Part shown: piece by piece, positions 1 to 6,157 of the stretch | Layout of the letters: every line of letters begins with the position of its first letter | Numbering within the stretch: the stretch's first letter is position 1 | Source: Competibacteraceae bacterium UBA2792 | GTDB lineage: Bacteria; Pseudomonadota; Gammaproteobacteria; Competibacterales; Competibacteraceae | Reading direction: 5' to 3' | NCBI GenBank assembly: GCA_002352125.1 | Contig: DEHU01000090.1 | Coordinates: 1-7,096 of the forward strand | DNA length: 7,096 nucleotides | Translations under genes and position numbers: made by a program | Notes under the pieces: generated by a model | What the model was told of the DNA's origin: nothing | Database searches by the model: none | Seen by the model: only the letters and a program-made list of their open reading frames with translations

Positions 1-63
1 TGGGCCAGCGAGCGGCGTCTGGTGCTGGGCCAACGCCGCGTGGACAGCAAGTCCAACGAGATT
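1..63 (+). pseudogene. ISAs1-family transposase fragment (remnant, cut by window edge)
   Basis: Reading from base 1 gives WASERRLVLGQRRVDSKSNE plus Ile. This closely resembles the conserved middle segment of ISAs1/H-repeat-type DDE transposases, in which a 'LVLGQ..VDEKSNEI' block precedes 'TAIP.LL..LDL.G.IVTIDAM'. The expected continuation, including the IDAM block with a catalytic Asp, does not follow. After about base 63 the frame reads an unrelated Gly/Arg-rich string until a TAG at 202-204. This is therefore an internal piece of the gene, broken on its right side, and any N-terminal part lies outside the window. No terminal inverted repeat or target duplication is visible. The family call is from memory of the motif; the junction position is approximate to about 10 bases. 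Confidence 0.68.
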
Positions 64-207
64 GTTTCCGGGGGGCGGGGAAGGCGAATTGGTGGCGGGC
101 GTCCGATCCATGAACCGTTTCGATCCGGTCTTGCAAGTCGAGGGAAAAGTTTTCCTCGTGTAAATCATTTTGAACCTTTGGCTAGTGACAGGGGAAGTAG
201 GTAACAA

Positions 208-240
208 GGGAACCGAGTATCGGCTCCCCCTCAAGTTTTT
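208..240 (+). terminator. Terminator-like stem-loop upstream of the secreted-protein gene
   Basis: GGGA (208-211) pairs with TCCC (225-228), and CCGA (213-216) pairs with TCGG (220-223). There is one A/C mismatch and a three-base GTA loop. A run of five or more T (236-240) follows about seven bases after the stem. This resembles an intrinsic terminator closing transcription from the IS-remnant side. It could equally be an attenuator in the leader of the gene starting at 272. The gap between stem and T-run is longer than in a textbook terminator, so the call is moderate. Confidence 0.4.
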
Positions 241-271
241 AACTCTATCCAAATTCACGAGGAGTCGAACG

Positions 272-766
272 ATGAACGGCAAATTGCGTATGCTGTTAGT
301 TGCCTTGCCTTTGCTGGCAAGCGCCTATCAACCCGCCCACGCGACGGACGGCAAAACGCTCCCTGGTGCTGCCTGCCAACCACTGAGTAAGGATGCGTTG
401 TTTTCCGTCAGCTCAACAGGAGTGCTGCTTAACACGAGTACTACTGCTTTCCTGACCGTTATCTGCCCGGTAGTGCGCGATACCATAGCGAATAACGGCA
501 TCAGTAGTGCTCAGGTTATGGCCATCGACAATAACATCGCCTCCAGCGTGAGCTGCACTCTGGATTCTCGCAGCACGAGCACCGGATTGGTCAGCAGCCG
601 GACTGCAAACACCGTCGCTGGCACCAATCCGTCGCCGCAATCCTTATCTTACGCAGCCCTGTCCTCCAGCTCTGGCGGCTACTATATGTTCCGTTGCGCC
701 ATTCCCCCGCAGCAAGGATCAGGCTTTTCTGGAATCGCCATGTACAGGGTCGATGAAAACGACTAA
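272..766 (+). CDS. Small secreted/periplasmic protein with four cysteines, unknown function
   Basis: 164 residues. The ATG at 272 is chosen because GAGGAG (259-264) lies seven bases upstream and because the protein then opens with a classic Sec signal peptide: Lys4/Arg6, a hydrophobic core (residues 7-18) and a likely cleavage site after AHA (22-24). An upstream in-frame ATG at 170 would bury the signal peptide and is rejected. The mature part is rich in Ser, Thr, Asn and Gly. It has four Cys (35, 65, 95, 142), enough for two disulfides, in the settings 'VICPVVRD' (63-70), 'VSCTL' (93-97) and 'GGYYMFRCAIPP' (135-146). I recall similar unnamed exported proteins with a CP-x-VR motif and a GGYY..RC motif in proteobacteria, but know no function. 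Composition suggests a beta-rich fold. No lipobox, membrane anchor or catalytic motif is seen. The gene at 825 follows in the same direction after 58 bases. Confidence 0.8.
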   Translation: MNGKLRMLLVALPLLASAYQPAHATDGKTLPGAACQPLSKDALFSVSSTGVLLNTSTTAFLTVICPVVRDTIANNGISSAQVMAIDNNIASSVSCTLDSRSTSTGLVSSRTANTVAGTNPSPQSLSYAALSSSSGGYYMFRCAIPPQQGSGFSGIAMYRVDEND

Positions 767-780
767 CCGTTGCTAGGTAT

Positions 781-800
781 GAGCGCCAAGGAAGGCGCTC
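781..800 (+). other. Perfect 7-bp stem-loop between two unknown genes
   Basis: GAGCGCC (781-787) is the exact reverse complement of GGCGCTC (794-800), with a six-base purine loop AAGGAA. It sits 14 bases after the stop of the secreted-protein gene and 24 bases before the ATG of the next gene. No T-run follows, so it is not a standard intrinsic terminator. It could stabilise the 3' end of the upstream message or tune expression of the downstream gene. The role is unknown. Confidence 0.45.
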
Positions 801-824
801 GAAATCACGGTGGAGATAGCAAAA

Positions 825-1559
825 ATGTCAGTCATGCGCGCACTTGGTTGGAGCATGGGATTGACCGGATTAGCCGGAGGGATTTTCTGGTTCGTGGAAG
901 CCACGCCGCTAACGGCAGTCGGTTCCAAAGCAATAACAGAGTCTCCTCAAGCGCTCGGCGCGGCGCCAGGATTAGTCACCGCCGATGCCATGGCCCCTGC
1001 GTCTGAAAGCGACGTGGAAACTCGCTTGCAACGTCTGGAATCTCAAATGCAAGTTTTGATTGAACAATCAAAAATTCAGCAGCAGAACGCGAACCGTTCG
1101 CACGAAGAGCTAACGCGTTTGACTCGCGCCCTGGAACAGGCTCGGAAGAATGTGACAGATGTGGTTGAAGATGAAAGCCAGCAAGCGGAACCACTCTCTC
1201 CTGAAGCCGGGCGGATGGCGGAAGCGGCTCAGATCGCCTTGCTTGATCGTCAAGTAAGCGCCGAGCGGGCTGATCCGCGTTGGAGCGAGCGGGCCGCCAA
1301 TCAAATCCGAGCCACCATCATGGATGGCGGTTTTACCGGATTGGCGTTAGAAAGTGTCACCTGCCAAGCAACTCTGTGTCGGCTTGAAGTGGAGCATCGC
1401 AATTCAATGGCGCTGGATCAGTTTATCGGCGAATTTTTTGCCAGGCTAAGCTGGGATACCAACAGCTACTCTCAAACCACGGTCCATGATGATGGTCGCG
1501 CTACCTTGGTGTTGTATATCGGCCGCGAAGGCTATGAGCTACCACAGCCCAATAGCTGA
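825..1559 (+). CDS. Membrane-anchored coiled-coil protein with C-terminal Cys-x4-Cys domain, unknown function
   Basis: 244 residues from the ATG at 825, which has GGAG (812-815) nine bases upstream. A GTG at 810 in the same frame would add five residues but overlaps this ribosome binding site. Residues 7-24 form one hydrophobic segment (GWSMGLTGLAGGIFWFV), probably an uncleaved inner-membrane anchor. Residues 30-60 are an Ala/Pro/Ser-rich linker. Residues 63-108 have the heptad pattern of a coiled coil (DVETRLQRLESQMQVLIEQ and onward). A Glu-rich linker leads to a C-terminal domain (about 145-240) with 'ADPRWSE' (149-155), 'VTCQATLCRLEVEH' (178-191) and a terminal 'LVLYIGREGYELP' (228-240). 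The Cys180/Cys185 pair followed by R-x-E resembles a recurrent C-terminal domain of uncharacterised proteobacterial envelope proteins; this is recalled, not searched. If exported, the two Cys could form a disulfide. It may be co-transcribed with the secreted protein upstream. Confidence 0.78.
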   Translation: MSVMRALGWSMGLTGLAGGIFWFVEATPLTAVGSKAITESPQALGAAPGLVTADAMAPASESDVETRLQRLESQMQVLIEQSKIQQQNANRSHEELTRLTRALEQARKNVTDVVEDESQQAEPLSPEAGRMAEAAQIALLDRQVSAERADPRWSERAANQIRATIMDGGFTGLALESVTCQATLCRLEVEHRNSMALDQFIGEFFARLSWDTNSYSQTTVHDDGRATLVLYIGREGYELPQPNS

Positions 1560-1583
1560 TGGGCGTAACCAGTCGAGCGCGCC

Positions 1584-1615
1584 TCCGCTCAGGCGACCAG
1601 GCGGAGATGAGCGGA
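1584..1615 (+). other. 8-bp inverted repeat downstream of the coiled-coil gene
   Basis: TCCGCTCA (1584-1591) and TGAGCGGA (1608-1615) are exact reverse complements separated by 16 bases. The repeat begins 24 bases past the stop codon at 1557-1559. It is followed by the T-richer TTTAGGTTTG but not by a clean T-run. It may act as a weak terminator or an mRNA-end hairpin for the two upstream genes. A protein-binding site is also possible. On the minus strand the TGA ending the antisense reading lies inside this repeat. Confidence 0.35.
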
Positions 1616-1777
1616 TTTAGGTTTGAAGGAGATGTTGGCGTAGAGGCGCACCGTTTCGCTTTGGATGTAATGGTTCGTGAACGGCTCTCATTCGTCGTCG
1701 AGCGCCACGCAGCGGAGGTTCAACCGCTTACAAGTGTAGGTTTTTCCGTAAAGAGTAAGCGAGACATGAGGTTGCGG
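1589..1777 (-). pseudogene. Possible decayed minus-strand gene, in-frame TGA
   Basis: Read leftward in one frame, this stretch gives a coding-like peptide: '...TYTCKRLNLRCVALDDE', a TGA at 1690-1688, then 'EPFTNHYIQSETV' and 'RLYANISFKPKSAHLRLVA' before a TGA at 1591-1589. From about the middle onward the codons mostly end in G or C, as in the real genes of this window. The opposite strand shows weaker bias. No start codon with a ribosome binding site is evident near 1777. I do not recognise the family. The simplest explanations are a decayed gene with a nonsense mutation or a chance open stretch; a sequencing error at 1688-1690 is also possible. Confidence 0.25.
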
Positions 1778-1884
1778 TAAAATAGCCGATAGGGGAATCG
1801 CCTGGCCAGCACGGCCATCGCGCCCATTGCATTCGCGCGCGCCGCGCCGTATACCCTCCTCATCCCGGTACAAGAGTTACGGCG

Positions 1885-4347
1885 ATGCCAACCCGTCATC
1901 TGCAGTACCTGTTCGATCCGGCCTCGGTCGCGCTGATCGGCGCCAGCGAGCGGCCCGGTTCGCTGGGTGCGGCGCTGACTCGCAACGTGCTGGATGGCGG
2001 TTTCGGGGGCGAACTGTTTCTGGTCAACCGCCGGCATCGACGCGTTCGAGGCATGCTGGCCTATCCGCATCCGGCCGACCTACCGGGCGTGCCGGAACTG
2101 GTGATCGTCGCTACGCCGGCGCCGACCGTTCCCAAGCTGCTGGCCGAGCTGGGCCAGCGCGGGACGAAGGTTGCGGTGATCGCCACCCCTTCCGGCAGGC
2201 ACGGCGCCGACGAGACCCGAGGCTTTCACCGCGCCCTGCGGGATGCGGCCCAACCGCACGGATTGCGGCTGCTGGGCCCGGACAGCCTCGGCATCGTCAT
2301 GCCGCATCGTAGCCTCAACGCCTCGCTCGTCCATCTGCCACCCCGGCCCGGTCATCTGGCCCTGATCGCTCAATCGGGCGCGGTGTTGGCGCCGTTGATC
2401 GAATGGGCCACTGCCCAAGGTATCGGTTTCTCCCGCGTCGTCGCGCTGGGCGAGCGGGTCGATATCGATTTTGGCGATTTGTTGGATTGGCTGGCCCACG
2501 ATCCGGATACCCAGGCCATCCTGCTGTATCTGGAGACCCTGAAACAAGCCCGCCCGTTTCTGTCGGCGGCGCGGGTGGCGGCGCGAATCAAGCCAGTGCT
2601 GGCAGTGCGGGCCGGCCGGGGGGGCGATGCGGTTTCCCATCGAACCGATGCCATCTACGATGCCGCTTTTCGCCGGGCGGGGATGCTGCGGGTCGCATCC
2701 TTGCGAGAACTGTTCTGGGCCGCTGAAACTCTGGCGCTCGACCTGCCGGCGACCGGCGACCGGCTGGCGATTGTCGGCAACAGTCGAGGGTTGGGCTTGC
2801 TGGCCGCCGATACTCTGCTGGCAGAAGGTGGGCGCTTGGCCCGGTTCGGTCCGGCAGCCGTGGCGGCTTTGCGGCCGGTTTTATATCCAGGTGCCGTGCT
2901 CGATAATCCGCTCGATTTGGGCGGCGATGCCGGCCCGGCCCGGTTTGCCGCCACCTTGAACGTCTTGCTGGAAGAGCGGGATGTCGATGGCGTGCTGGTG
3001 CTGAACGCACCGAACGCGCTGATTCCATCCGAAGATACCGCTGCGGCGGTGATCGAAACCGTCGATCGATTTCACGCTCGCAACGGTGGCCGACCAAGCG
3101 TATTGACCTGTTGGCTGGGAGCGGACAGCGTTCGCGCCGCCCGGCAACGGTTTCTGGAGCGGCGCATTCCGGCCTACGACACCCCCAACGACGCGATTCG
3201 AGCCTTCGTGCAACGCTGGCGCCACCAGCAAAACCGGATCGCGCTGATGGAGACGCCGCCCGACGTTCCGGAATTGTCCGGCACCAATCCAGCCGCTGCC
3301 CGGCACGTTCTCGAACGGGCGCTGGCAACGGGTCGCGATGCGCTGGATGCAGCCGAAACCGCTGCATTGTTGCAAGCCTACGGCATCGCGCTTGCCATGC
3401 CGGACATCGCCACGCCGGTTCGCGCCGCCGGTCCGGTGCCGCTGGAGCTGGCAATTCGCGCGGTCGTCGATCCGGTATTCGGTCCCGCGTTGCTGCTGGG
3501 GCCGGGCGGGAGAGCAGCCGTTCCGTTCGACGATACCGTTGCCGCCCTACCGCCGCTCAATCCGGTGTTGGCGCGCGAGATGATCGCGCACGCGTGGATT
3601 GATCGATTGCTGCGCAGCGCCGACGCCGGGACCAAGTTGCTGGATGAGGTCGTTTTGCTGCTGGTCAAGCTTTCGCAACTGATCGTGGATTTGGGCGAGG
3701 TGATCGAACTGGAATTGAACCCGGTGCTGGTGGGCGCCGCCGGTGTGACGGCGAGCGCGGCCCGGATCCGGATCGCAGCGGCCCAAGGCCCCGCTCACGA
3801 ACGATTGGCCATCCGGCCTTATCCGCGCGAGCTGGAGGAAACCCTGCGGCTACCGGATGGTTCCACTTTGCTGGTCCGCCCGGTACGGCCGGAAGACGAA
3901 CCGGCTTTCGTGGCCGGCTTCGCGCGGCTGACCACCGAGGACGTGCGGATGCGCTTCATGCATGTGGTCAAGAAATTGACCCACGACGAAGCGGCCCGGC
4001 TGACCCAGATCGACTACGACCGGGAAATGGCGCTGGTGGCATGGCGGCAGCGCCCTGGCCAAGCGCCGGCCAGTTGCGGGGTGGCCCGGCTCACCGGCGA
4101 TCCCGACCGGGAGGAACGGGCCGAACTGGCCATCGTTCTGCTGCGGGAGGCGACCGGGATCGGGTTGAGCAGTTTGTTGTTGCGGCGGCTCGTCCAGTAT
4201 GCCCGCGCCCGGGGTATTCGCGAGGTGTACGGCGAAATCCTGCGGGAGAACGAGCCGATGCTGGAGCTGTGCCGGGCGATGGGATTTACCGTCGAGGTCT
4301 GCCCGGACGACGCCGGGGTGATGATCGCCACGCTGCCGCTGGCCTGA
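1885..4347 (+). CDS. pat: Pat/YfiQ-like protein: acyl-CoA synthetase (NDP-forming)-like region fused to GNAT acetyltransferase, ATP-grasp region shortened
   Basis: 820 residues from the ATG at 1885, with AAGAG (1872-1876) eight bases upstream. Domain order: CoA-binding Rossmann-type domain (about 8-130; 'VALIGASERPGSLG' at 15-28), succinyl-CoA-ligase-like domain (about 155-290; 'LIAQSG' at 160-165, then 'AGRGGDAVSHRT' with His252), a further ligase-like segment, an ATP-grasp part (about 470-630), and GNAT (about 655-815; 'LLVRPVRPEDE', 'TQIDYDREMA' near 707-716, acetyl-CoA loop 'EATGIGLS' at 755-762, 'NEPMLELCRAMGF' at 789-801). This order and many blocks match Pat/YfiQ (Pka, PatZ), a cytoplasmic protein-lysine acetyltransferase known to inactivate acetyl-CoA synthetase. 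The ATP-grasp part is short: 'LLQAYG' (495-500) is followed only 28 residues later by 'DPVFGP' (529-534), whereas E. coli YfiQ has roughly 95-100 residues between them, including the GYPVALK and PHKS segments. The family is usually near 880-900 residues, so an in-frame loss of about 65-70 residues is inferred. The GNAT domain looks intact, so acetyltransferase activity is plausible. Nothing in the sequence shows its target or regulation. Confidence 0.88.
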   Translation: MPTRHLQYLFDPASVALIGASERPGSLGAALTRNVLDGGFGGELFLVNRRHRRVRGMLAYPHPADLPGVPELVIVATPAPTVPKLLAELGQRGTKVAVIATPSGRHGADETRGFHRALRDAAQPHGLRLLGPDSLGIVMPHRSLNASLVHLPPRPGHLALIAQSGAVLAPLIEWATAQGIGFSRVVALGERVDIDFGDLLDWLAHDPDTQAILLYLETLKQARPFLSAARVAARIKPVLAVRAGRGGDAVSHRTDAIYDAAFRRAGMLRVASLRELFWAAETLALDLPATGDRLAIVGNSRGLGLLAADTLLAEGGRLARFGPAAVAALRPVLYPGAVLDNPLDLGGDAGPARFAATLNVLLEERDVDGVLVLNAPNALIPSEDTAAAVIETVDRFHARNGGRPSVLTCWLGADSVRAARQRFLERRIPAYDTPNDAIRAFVQRWRHQQNRIALMETPPDVPELSGTNPAAARHVLERALATGRDALDAAETAALLQAYGIALAMPDIATPVRAAGPVPLELAIRAVVDPVFGPALLLGPGGRAAVPFDDTVAALPPLNPVLAREMIAHAWIDRLLRSADAGTKLLDEVVLLLVKLSQLIVDLGEVIELELNPVLVGAAGVTASAARIRIAAAQGPAHERLAIRPYPRELEETLRLPDGSTLLVRPVRPEDEPAFVAGFARLTTEDVRMRFMHVVKKLTHDEAARLTQIDYDREMALVAWRQRPGQAPASCGVARLTGDPDREERAELAIVLLREATGIGLSSLLLRRLVQYARARGIREVYGEILRENEPMLELCRAMGFTVEVCPDDAGVMIATLPLA

Positions 4348-4375
4348 ATGGCCCGGCGGCGCAAGGAGTCCGTCG

Positions 4376-4912
4376 CTAGAGTTGGAGCGCCAGCATCGCC
4401 AGCCCGGTTCCCAGCAGCGCTCCGGCCAGCACGTCGCTGGGATAGTGCAATCCCAGCACCATCCGCGATAGCGCCACCAGCACCGTGAACGGGACCGCCA
4501 GCCAAGCCAACGCTGGATAGTGGTAGATCGCCACGATGCTGAACGACACGGCGTGCAAGGTGTGACCGGAGGGAAAACTGTATTCGTCCAGCGGTGCGAC
4601 CGAAGTTCGGATCCGGTCGTGCCGGACGCAAGGCCGGGGTCGAGTCGTGCGGGATTTCAACCATTTGTACAAGGCTAAGGCCACCGCGCCGGCCGCTAGC
4701 ATCCGCGCCACCGCCGGCAGAGCCGCCTGTCCTTGAACGACGAGCAGAGCCAGCATCAGCGTGTACCAGAACACGCCATCGCCCAAGCGGCTGACCACCG
4801 CGAACAGCCGTTCCAGCTCCCGCCGGTGGCTGGCGCGGTTGAACCGTAGACACCAGGCTATATCGAGTTCCGCCAGCCGCCGCAGCGGCATCGTTTCGTG
4901 CGCCCTGTTCAT
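4376..4912 (-). CDS. PAP2-family membrane phosphatase
   Basis: 178 residues. All three signature motifs of the PAP2 acid phosphatase superfamily are present: K-x6-RP at 86-94 (KSRTTRPRP), PSGH at 114-117 with the general-acid His117, and SR-x5-H-x3-D at 149-160 (SRMVLGLHYPSD) with the nucleophilic His156. Hydrophobic segments lie near 48-60, 67-85, 119-130, 134-148 and 161-177, so it is an integral inner-membrane protein. Such enzymes remove phosphate from lipid phosphates, for example undecaprenyl pyrophosphate, phosphatidic acid or phosphatidylglycerol phosphate. The substrate cannot be read from the motifs. The start at 4912 is preferred over an upstream in-frame ATG at 4951: it has GAGGAGGT (4926-4919) seven bases upstream, and its ATGA overlaps the TGA of the glycosyltransferase gene. 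It is the last gene of the leftward operon and converges with the Pat-like gene, 28 bases away. Confidence 0.9.
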   Translation of the reverse strand: MNRAHETMPLRRLAELDIAWCLRFNRASHRRELERLFAVVSRLGDGVFWYTLMLALLVVQGQAALPAVARMLAAGAVALALYKWLKSRTTRPRPCVRHDRIRTSVAPLDEYSFPSGHTLHAVSFSIVAIYHYPALAWLAVPFTVLVALSRMVLGLHYPSDVLAGALLGTGLAMLALQL

Positions 4913-6087
4913 CGGATGACCTCCTCGTAACACTGTTCTAGCTGCTTGCAAATCTGCTCCCAGTCGAAGGCCATTACCGTCCGCCGGGCCGTTCGGCCCA
5001 AGGCGCGCGCCAGTTCCGGCTCCTCTGCGAGCCGGCGAACGGCCGAGATGAAGCCGGCGCGGTCACCGCACGATGCCAGCAAACCGCTTTGCCCGTGAAC
5101 GATGTGCCGATGCGCAGCGGCGTAGTCGAACGCCACCACCGCCAAGCCGCTGGCCATCGCTTCCAGGGTGACGTTGCCGAAGGTTTCGGTCAGGCTGGGA
5201 AACAGAAAAAGGTCGGCCGAAGCGTAATGCGCGGCCAGATCAGCGCCGATGCGCACGCCGGGGAACACGATTTCCGGATGGCGCGCTTGCAGCTTAGCGG
5301 CCAATGGTCCATCGCCCACCAGCACCAGCCGGGCCGTGGGACAGGCATCGCGCAACGCTCGATAGGCGTCCAGCGCGACGCGCAGATTTTTCTCGGCGGC
5401 CAGCCGGCCCACGTACAGCGCGACCGGATCGGTTGGCCCAGCACCCCAGCTCCGGCGTAAAGCCGGATCGCGACGTTCCGGATCGAACAGCCGGGTGTCC
5501 ACGCCGCGCGCCAGCACCCGCAGCCCGCCGAAACCCAGTTGCCGCAGCTCCGTTGCCAGCTCTTCGGTCGGCACCAAGGTACGGTCGGTTCGGTTATGGA
5601 AGCGGCGCAAATAGGCGACGATGGGCTTGGCCAGCAGGCCCGCCCCGTAATGCCGGCTGTAGGAATGAAAGTTGGTGTGAAAGCCAGAAAAGATTCGCAG
5701 GCCCAAGCGGCGGGCGGCGTCCAGCGCCGAACTACCCAAGGGACCTTCGGTAACGATATGCACCAAGTCGGGCGGGGTTTGGCGCCAGCACTGGCTCAGC
5801 CGTCCACCGGCGGGAAACCCCACGCGCAACTGCGGATAGAACGGGATGGGAAAGCCGGGCAGAGGCAGGATTTCCAGTCGCCCGTCCCGGCGGGAACAAT
5901 CGCGGCTGTGCTGGCGTGGTCGAACGACTTGTACGGTATGGCCGCGCGCGAGCAGTCCATCGACGAGCCGGCCGATGGTCATGGCCACGCCGTTGATTTC
6001 GGGCGGGTAGGTTTCGGTGACCATGCTGATCCGTAACCGGCGCGATCCGGCGGTAACGGGAAACAGGGGAGTTATGGAGGCGATCAT
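4909..6087 (-). CDS. GT4-family glycosyltransferase (GT-B fold, mannosyltransferase MgtA/PimB-like)
   Basis: 392 residues, the usual size for GT4 enzymes of the GT-B fold. The N-terminal half (acceptor side) carries 'RISMVTETYPPEINGVAMT' (19-37), the glycine loop region after the first strand, and 'GFHTNFHSY' (135-143). The C-terminal half (nucleotide-sugar side) carries 'YVGRLAAEKN' (225-234), 'LVLVGDGPL' (254-262) and the E-x7-E motif with Glu301 and Glu309 (ETFGNVTLE), which in this retaining family contacts the donor sugar. These blocks are typical of proteins annotated as GDP-mannose-dependent alpha-mannosyltransferase and of SQD2/SqdX-like enzymes. Donor and acceptor are not decidable here. 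No signal peptide or membrane span is seen, so it should act on the cytoplasmic face. The ATG at 6087 is the first possible start, because an in-frame TAA lies just upstream. It lacks a clear ribosome binding site, but the next ATG (6024) would remove the first beta strand. It overlaps the PAP2 gene by four bases and follows ampG by 70 bases. Confidence 0.9.
   Translation of the reverse strand: MIASITPLFPVTAGSRRLRISMVTETYPPEINGVAMTIGRLVDGLLARGHTVQVVRPRQHSRDCSRRDGRLEILPLPGFPIPFYPQLRVGFPAGGRLSQCWRQTPPDLVHIVTEGPLGSSALDAARRLGLRIFSGFHTNFHSYSRHYGAGLLAKPIVAYLRRFHNRTDRTLVPTEELATELRQLGFGGLRVLARGVDTRLFDPERRDPALRRSWGAGPTDPVALYVGRLAAEKNLRVALDAYRALRDACPTARLVLVGDGPLAAKLQARHPEIVFPGVRIGADLAAHYASADLFLFPSLTETFGNVTLEAMASGLAVVAFDYAAAHRHIVHGQSGLLASCGDRAGFISAVRRLAEEPELARALGRTARRTVMAFDWEQICKQLEQCYEEVIR
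4919..4926 (-). promoter_or_regulatory. Strong ribosome binding site that fixes the PAP2 start
   Basis: On the minus strand the sequence reads GAGGAGGT, a near-perfect Shine-Dalgarno, seven bases before the ATG at 4912-4910. It lies inside the last codons of the glycosyltransferase gene, whose TGA (4911-4909) overlaps that ATG. This arrangement favours translational coupling of the two genes. Confidence 0.8.
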
Positions 6088-6105
6088 GCCGGCACTATGG
6101 CCGGC
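6088..6105 (-). other. GCCGGC inverted repeat directly before the glycosyltransferase start
   Basis: Two copies of GCCGGC (6088-6093 and 6100-6105), each self-palindromic, are separated by six bases. The left copy abuts the start codon at 6087-6085. In the message this can form a six-pair GC hairpin exactly where a ribosome binding site would normally be, and no Shine-Dalgarno is seen there. It may limit translation of the gene. The function is inferred. Confidence 0.35.
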
Positions 6106-6157
6106 TTACGCGAAACCTTGATGAATGTGGCGTGATGATCCGATGACAGTCCGACGG

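Larger units (their letters stand above)
1560..1884. other. 325-base intergenic region
   Basis: No convincing intact gene is present. A 73-codon + strand reading starts with the ATG at 1559-1561, overlapping the preceding stop as TGATG, and ends at 1780. It has no recognisable family, and its third-position base choice is less biased than that of the opposite strand, so it is not called. The region holds an inverted repeat (1584-1615), a minus-strand gene-like remnant (about 1589-1777), and an AT-richer stretch (about 1735-1785) that could carry the promoter of the gene at 1885. TAAAAT at 1778-1783 is -10-like, but there is no good -35 hexamer at the proper distance. Confidence 0.5.

Noticed and set aside
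170..271. N-terminal extension of the secreted protein from an upstream ATG
   Set aside because: It would place 34 residues before a clear signal peptide and spans the terminator-like stem-loop; the ATG at 272 has a proper ribosome binding site.
1559..1780. 73-codon + strand reading overlapping the preceding stop as TGATG
   Set aside because: Possible translational coupling was considered, but there is no recognisable family, weaker codon bias than the opposite strand, and the inverted repeat lies inside it.
2588..3454. Long minus-strand open reading inside the Pat-like gene
   Set aside because: An Arg/Pro/Ala-rich composition with no motif is typical of an antisense shadow of a GC-rich gene.
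4348..4375. Bidirectional terminator between the converging genes
   Set aside because: The 28-base gap has no stable stem with a T-run on either strand.
4014..4853. 279-codon minus-strand reading across the Pat-like 3' end and the PAP2 gene
   Set aside because: It overlaps two well-supported genes in other frames and has low-complexity composition without domains.
4913..4951. Upstream start for the PAP2 protein at 4951
   Set aside because: It would overlap the glycosyltransferase by 43 bases, while the ATG at 4912 has a strong Shine-Dalgarno and a clean ATGA overlap.
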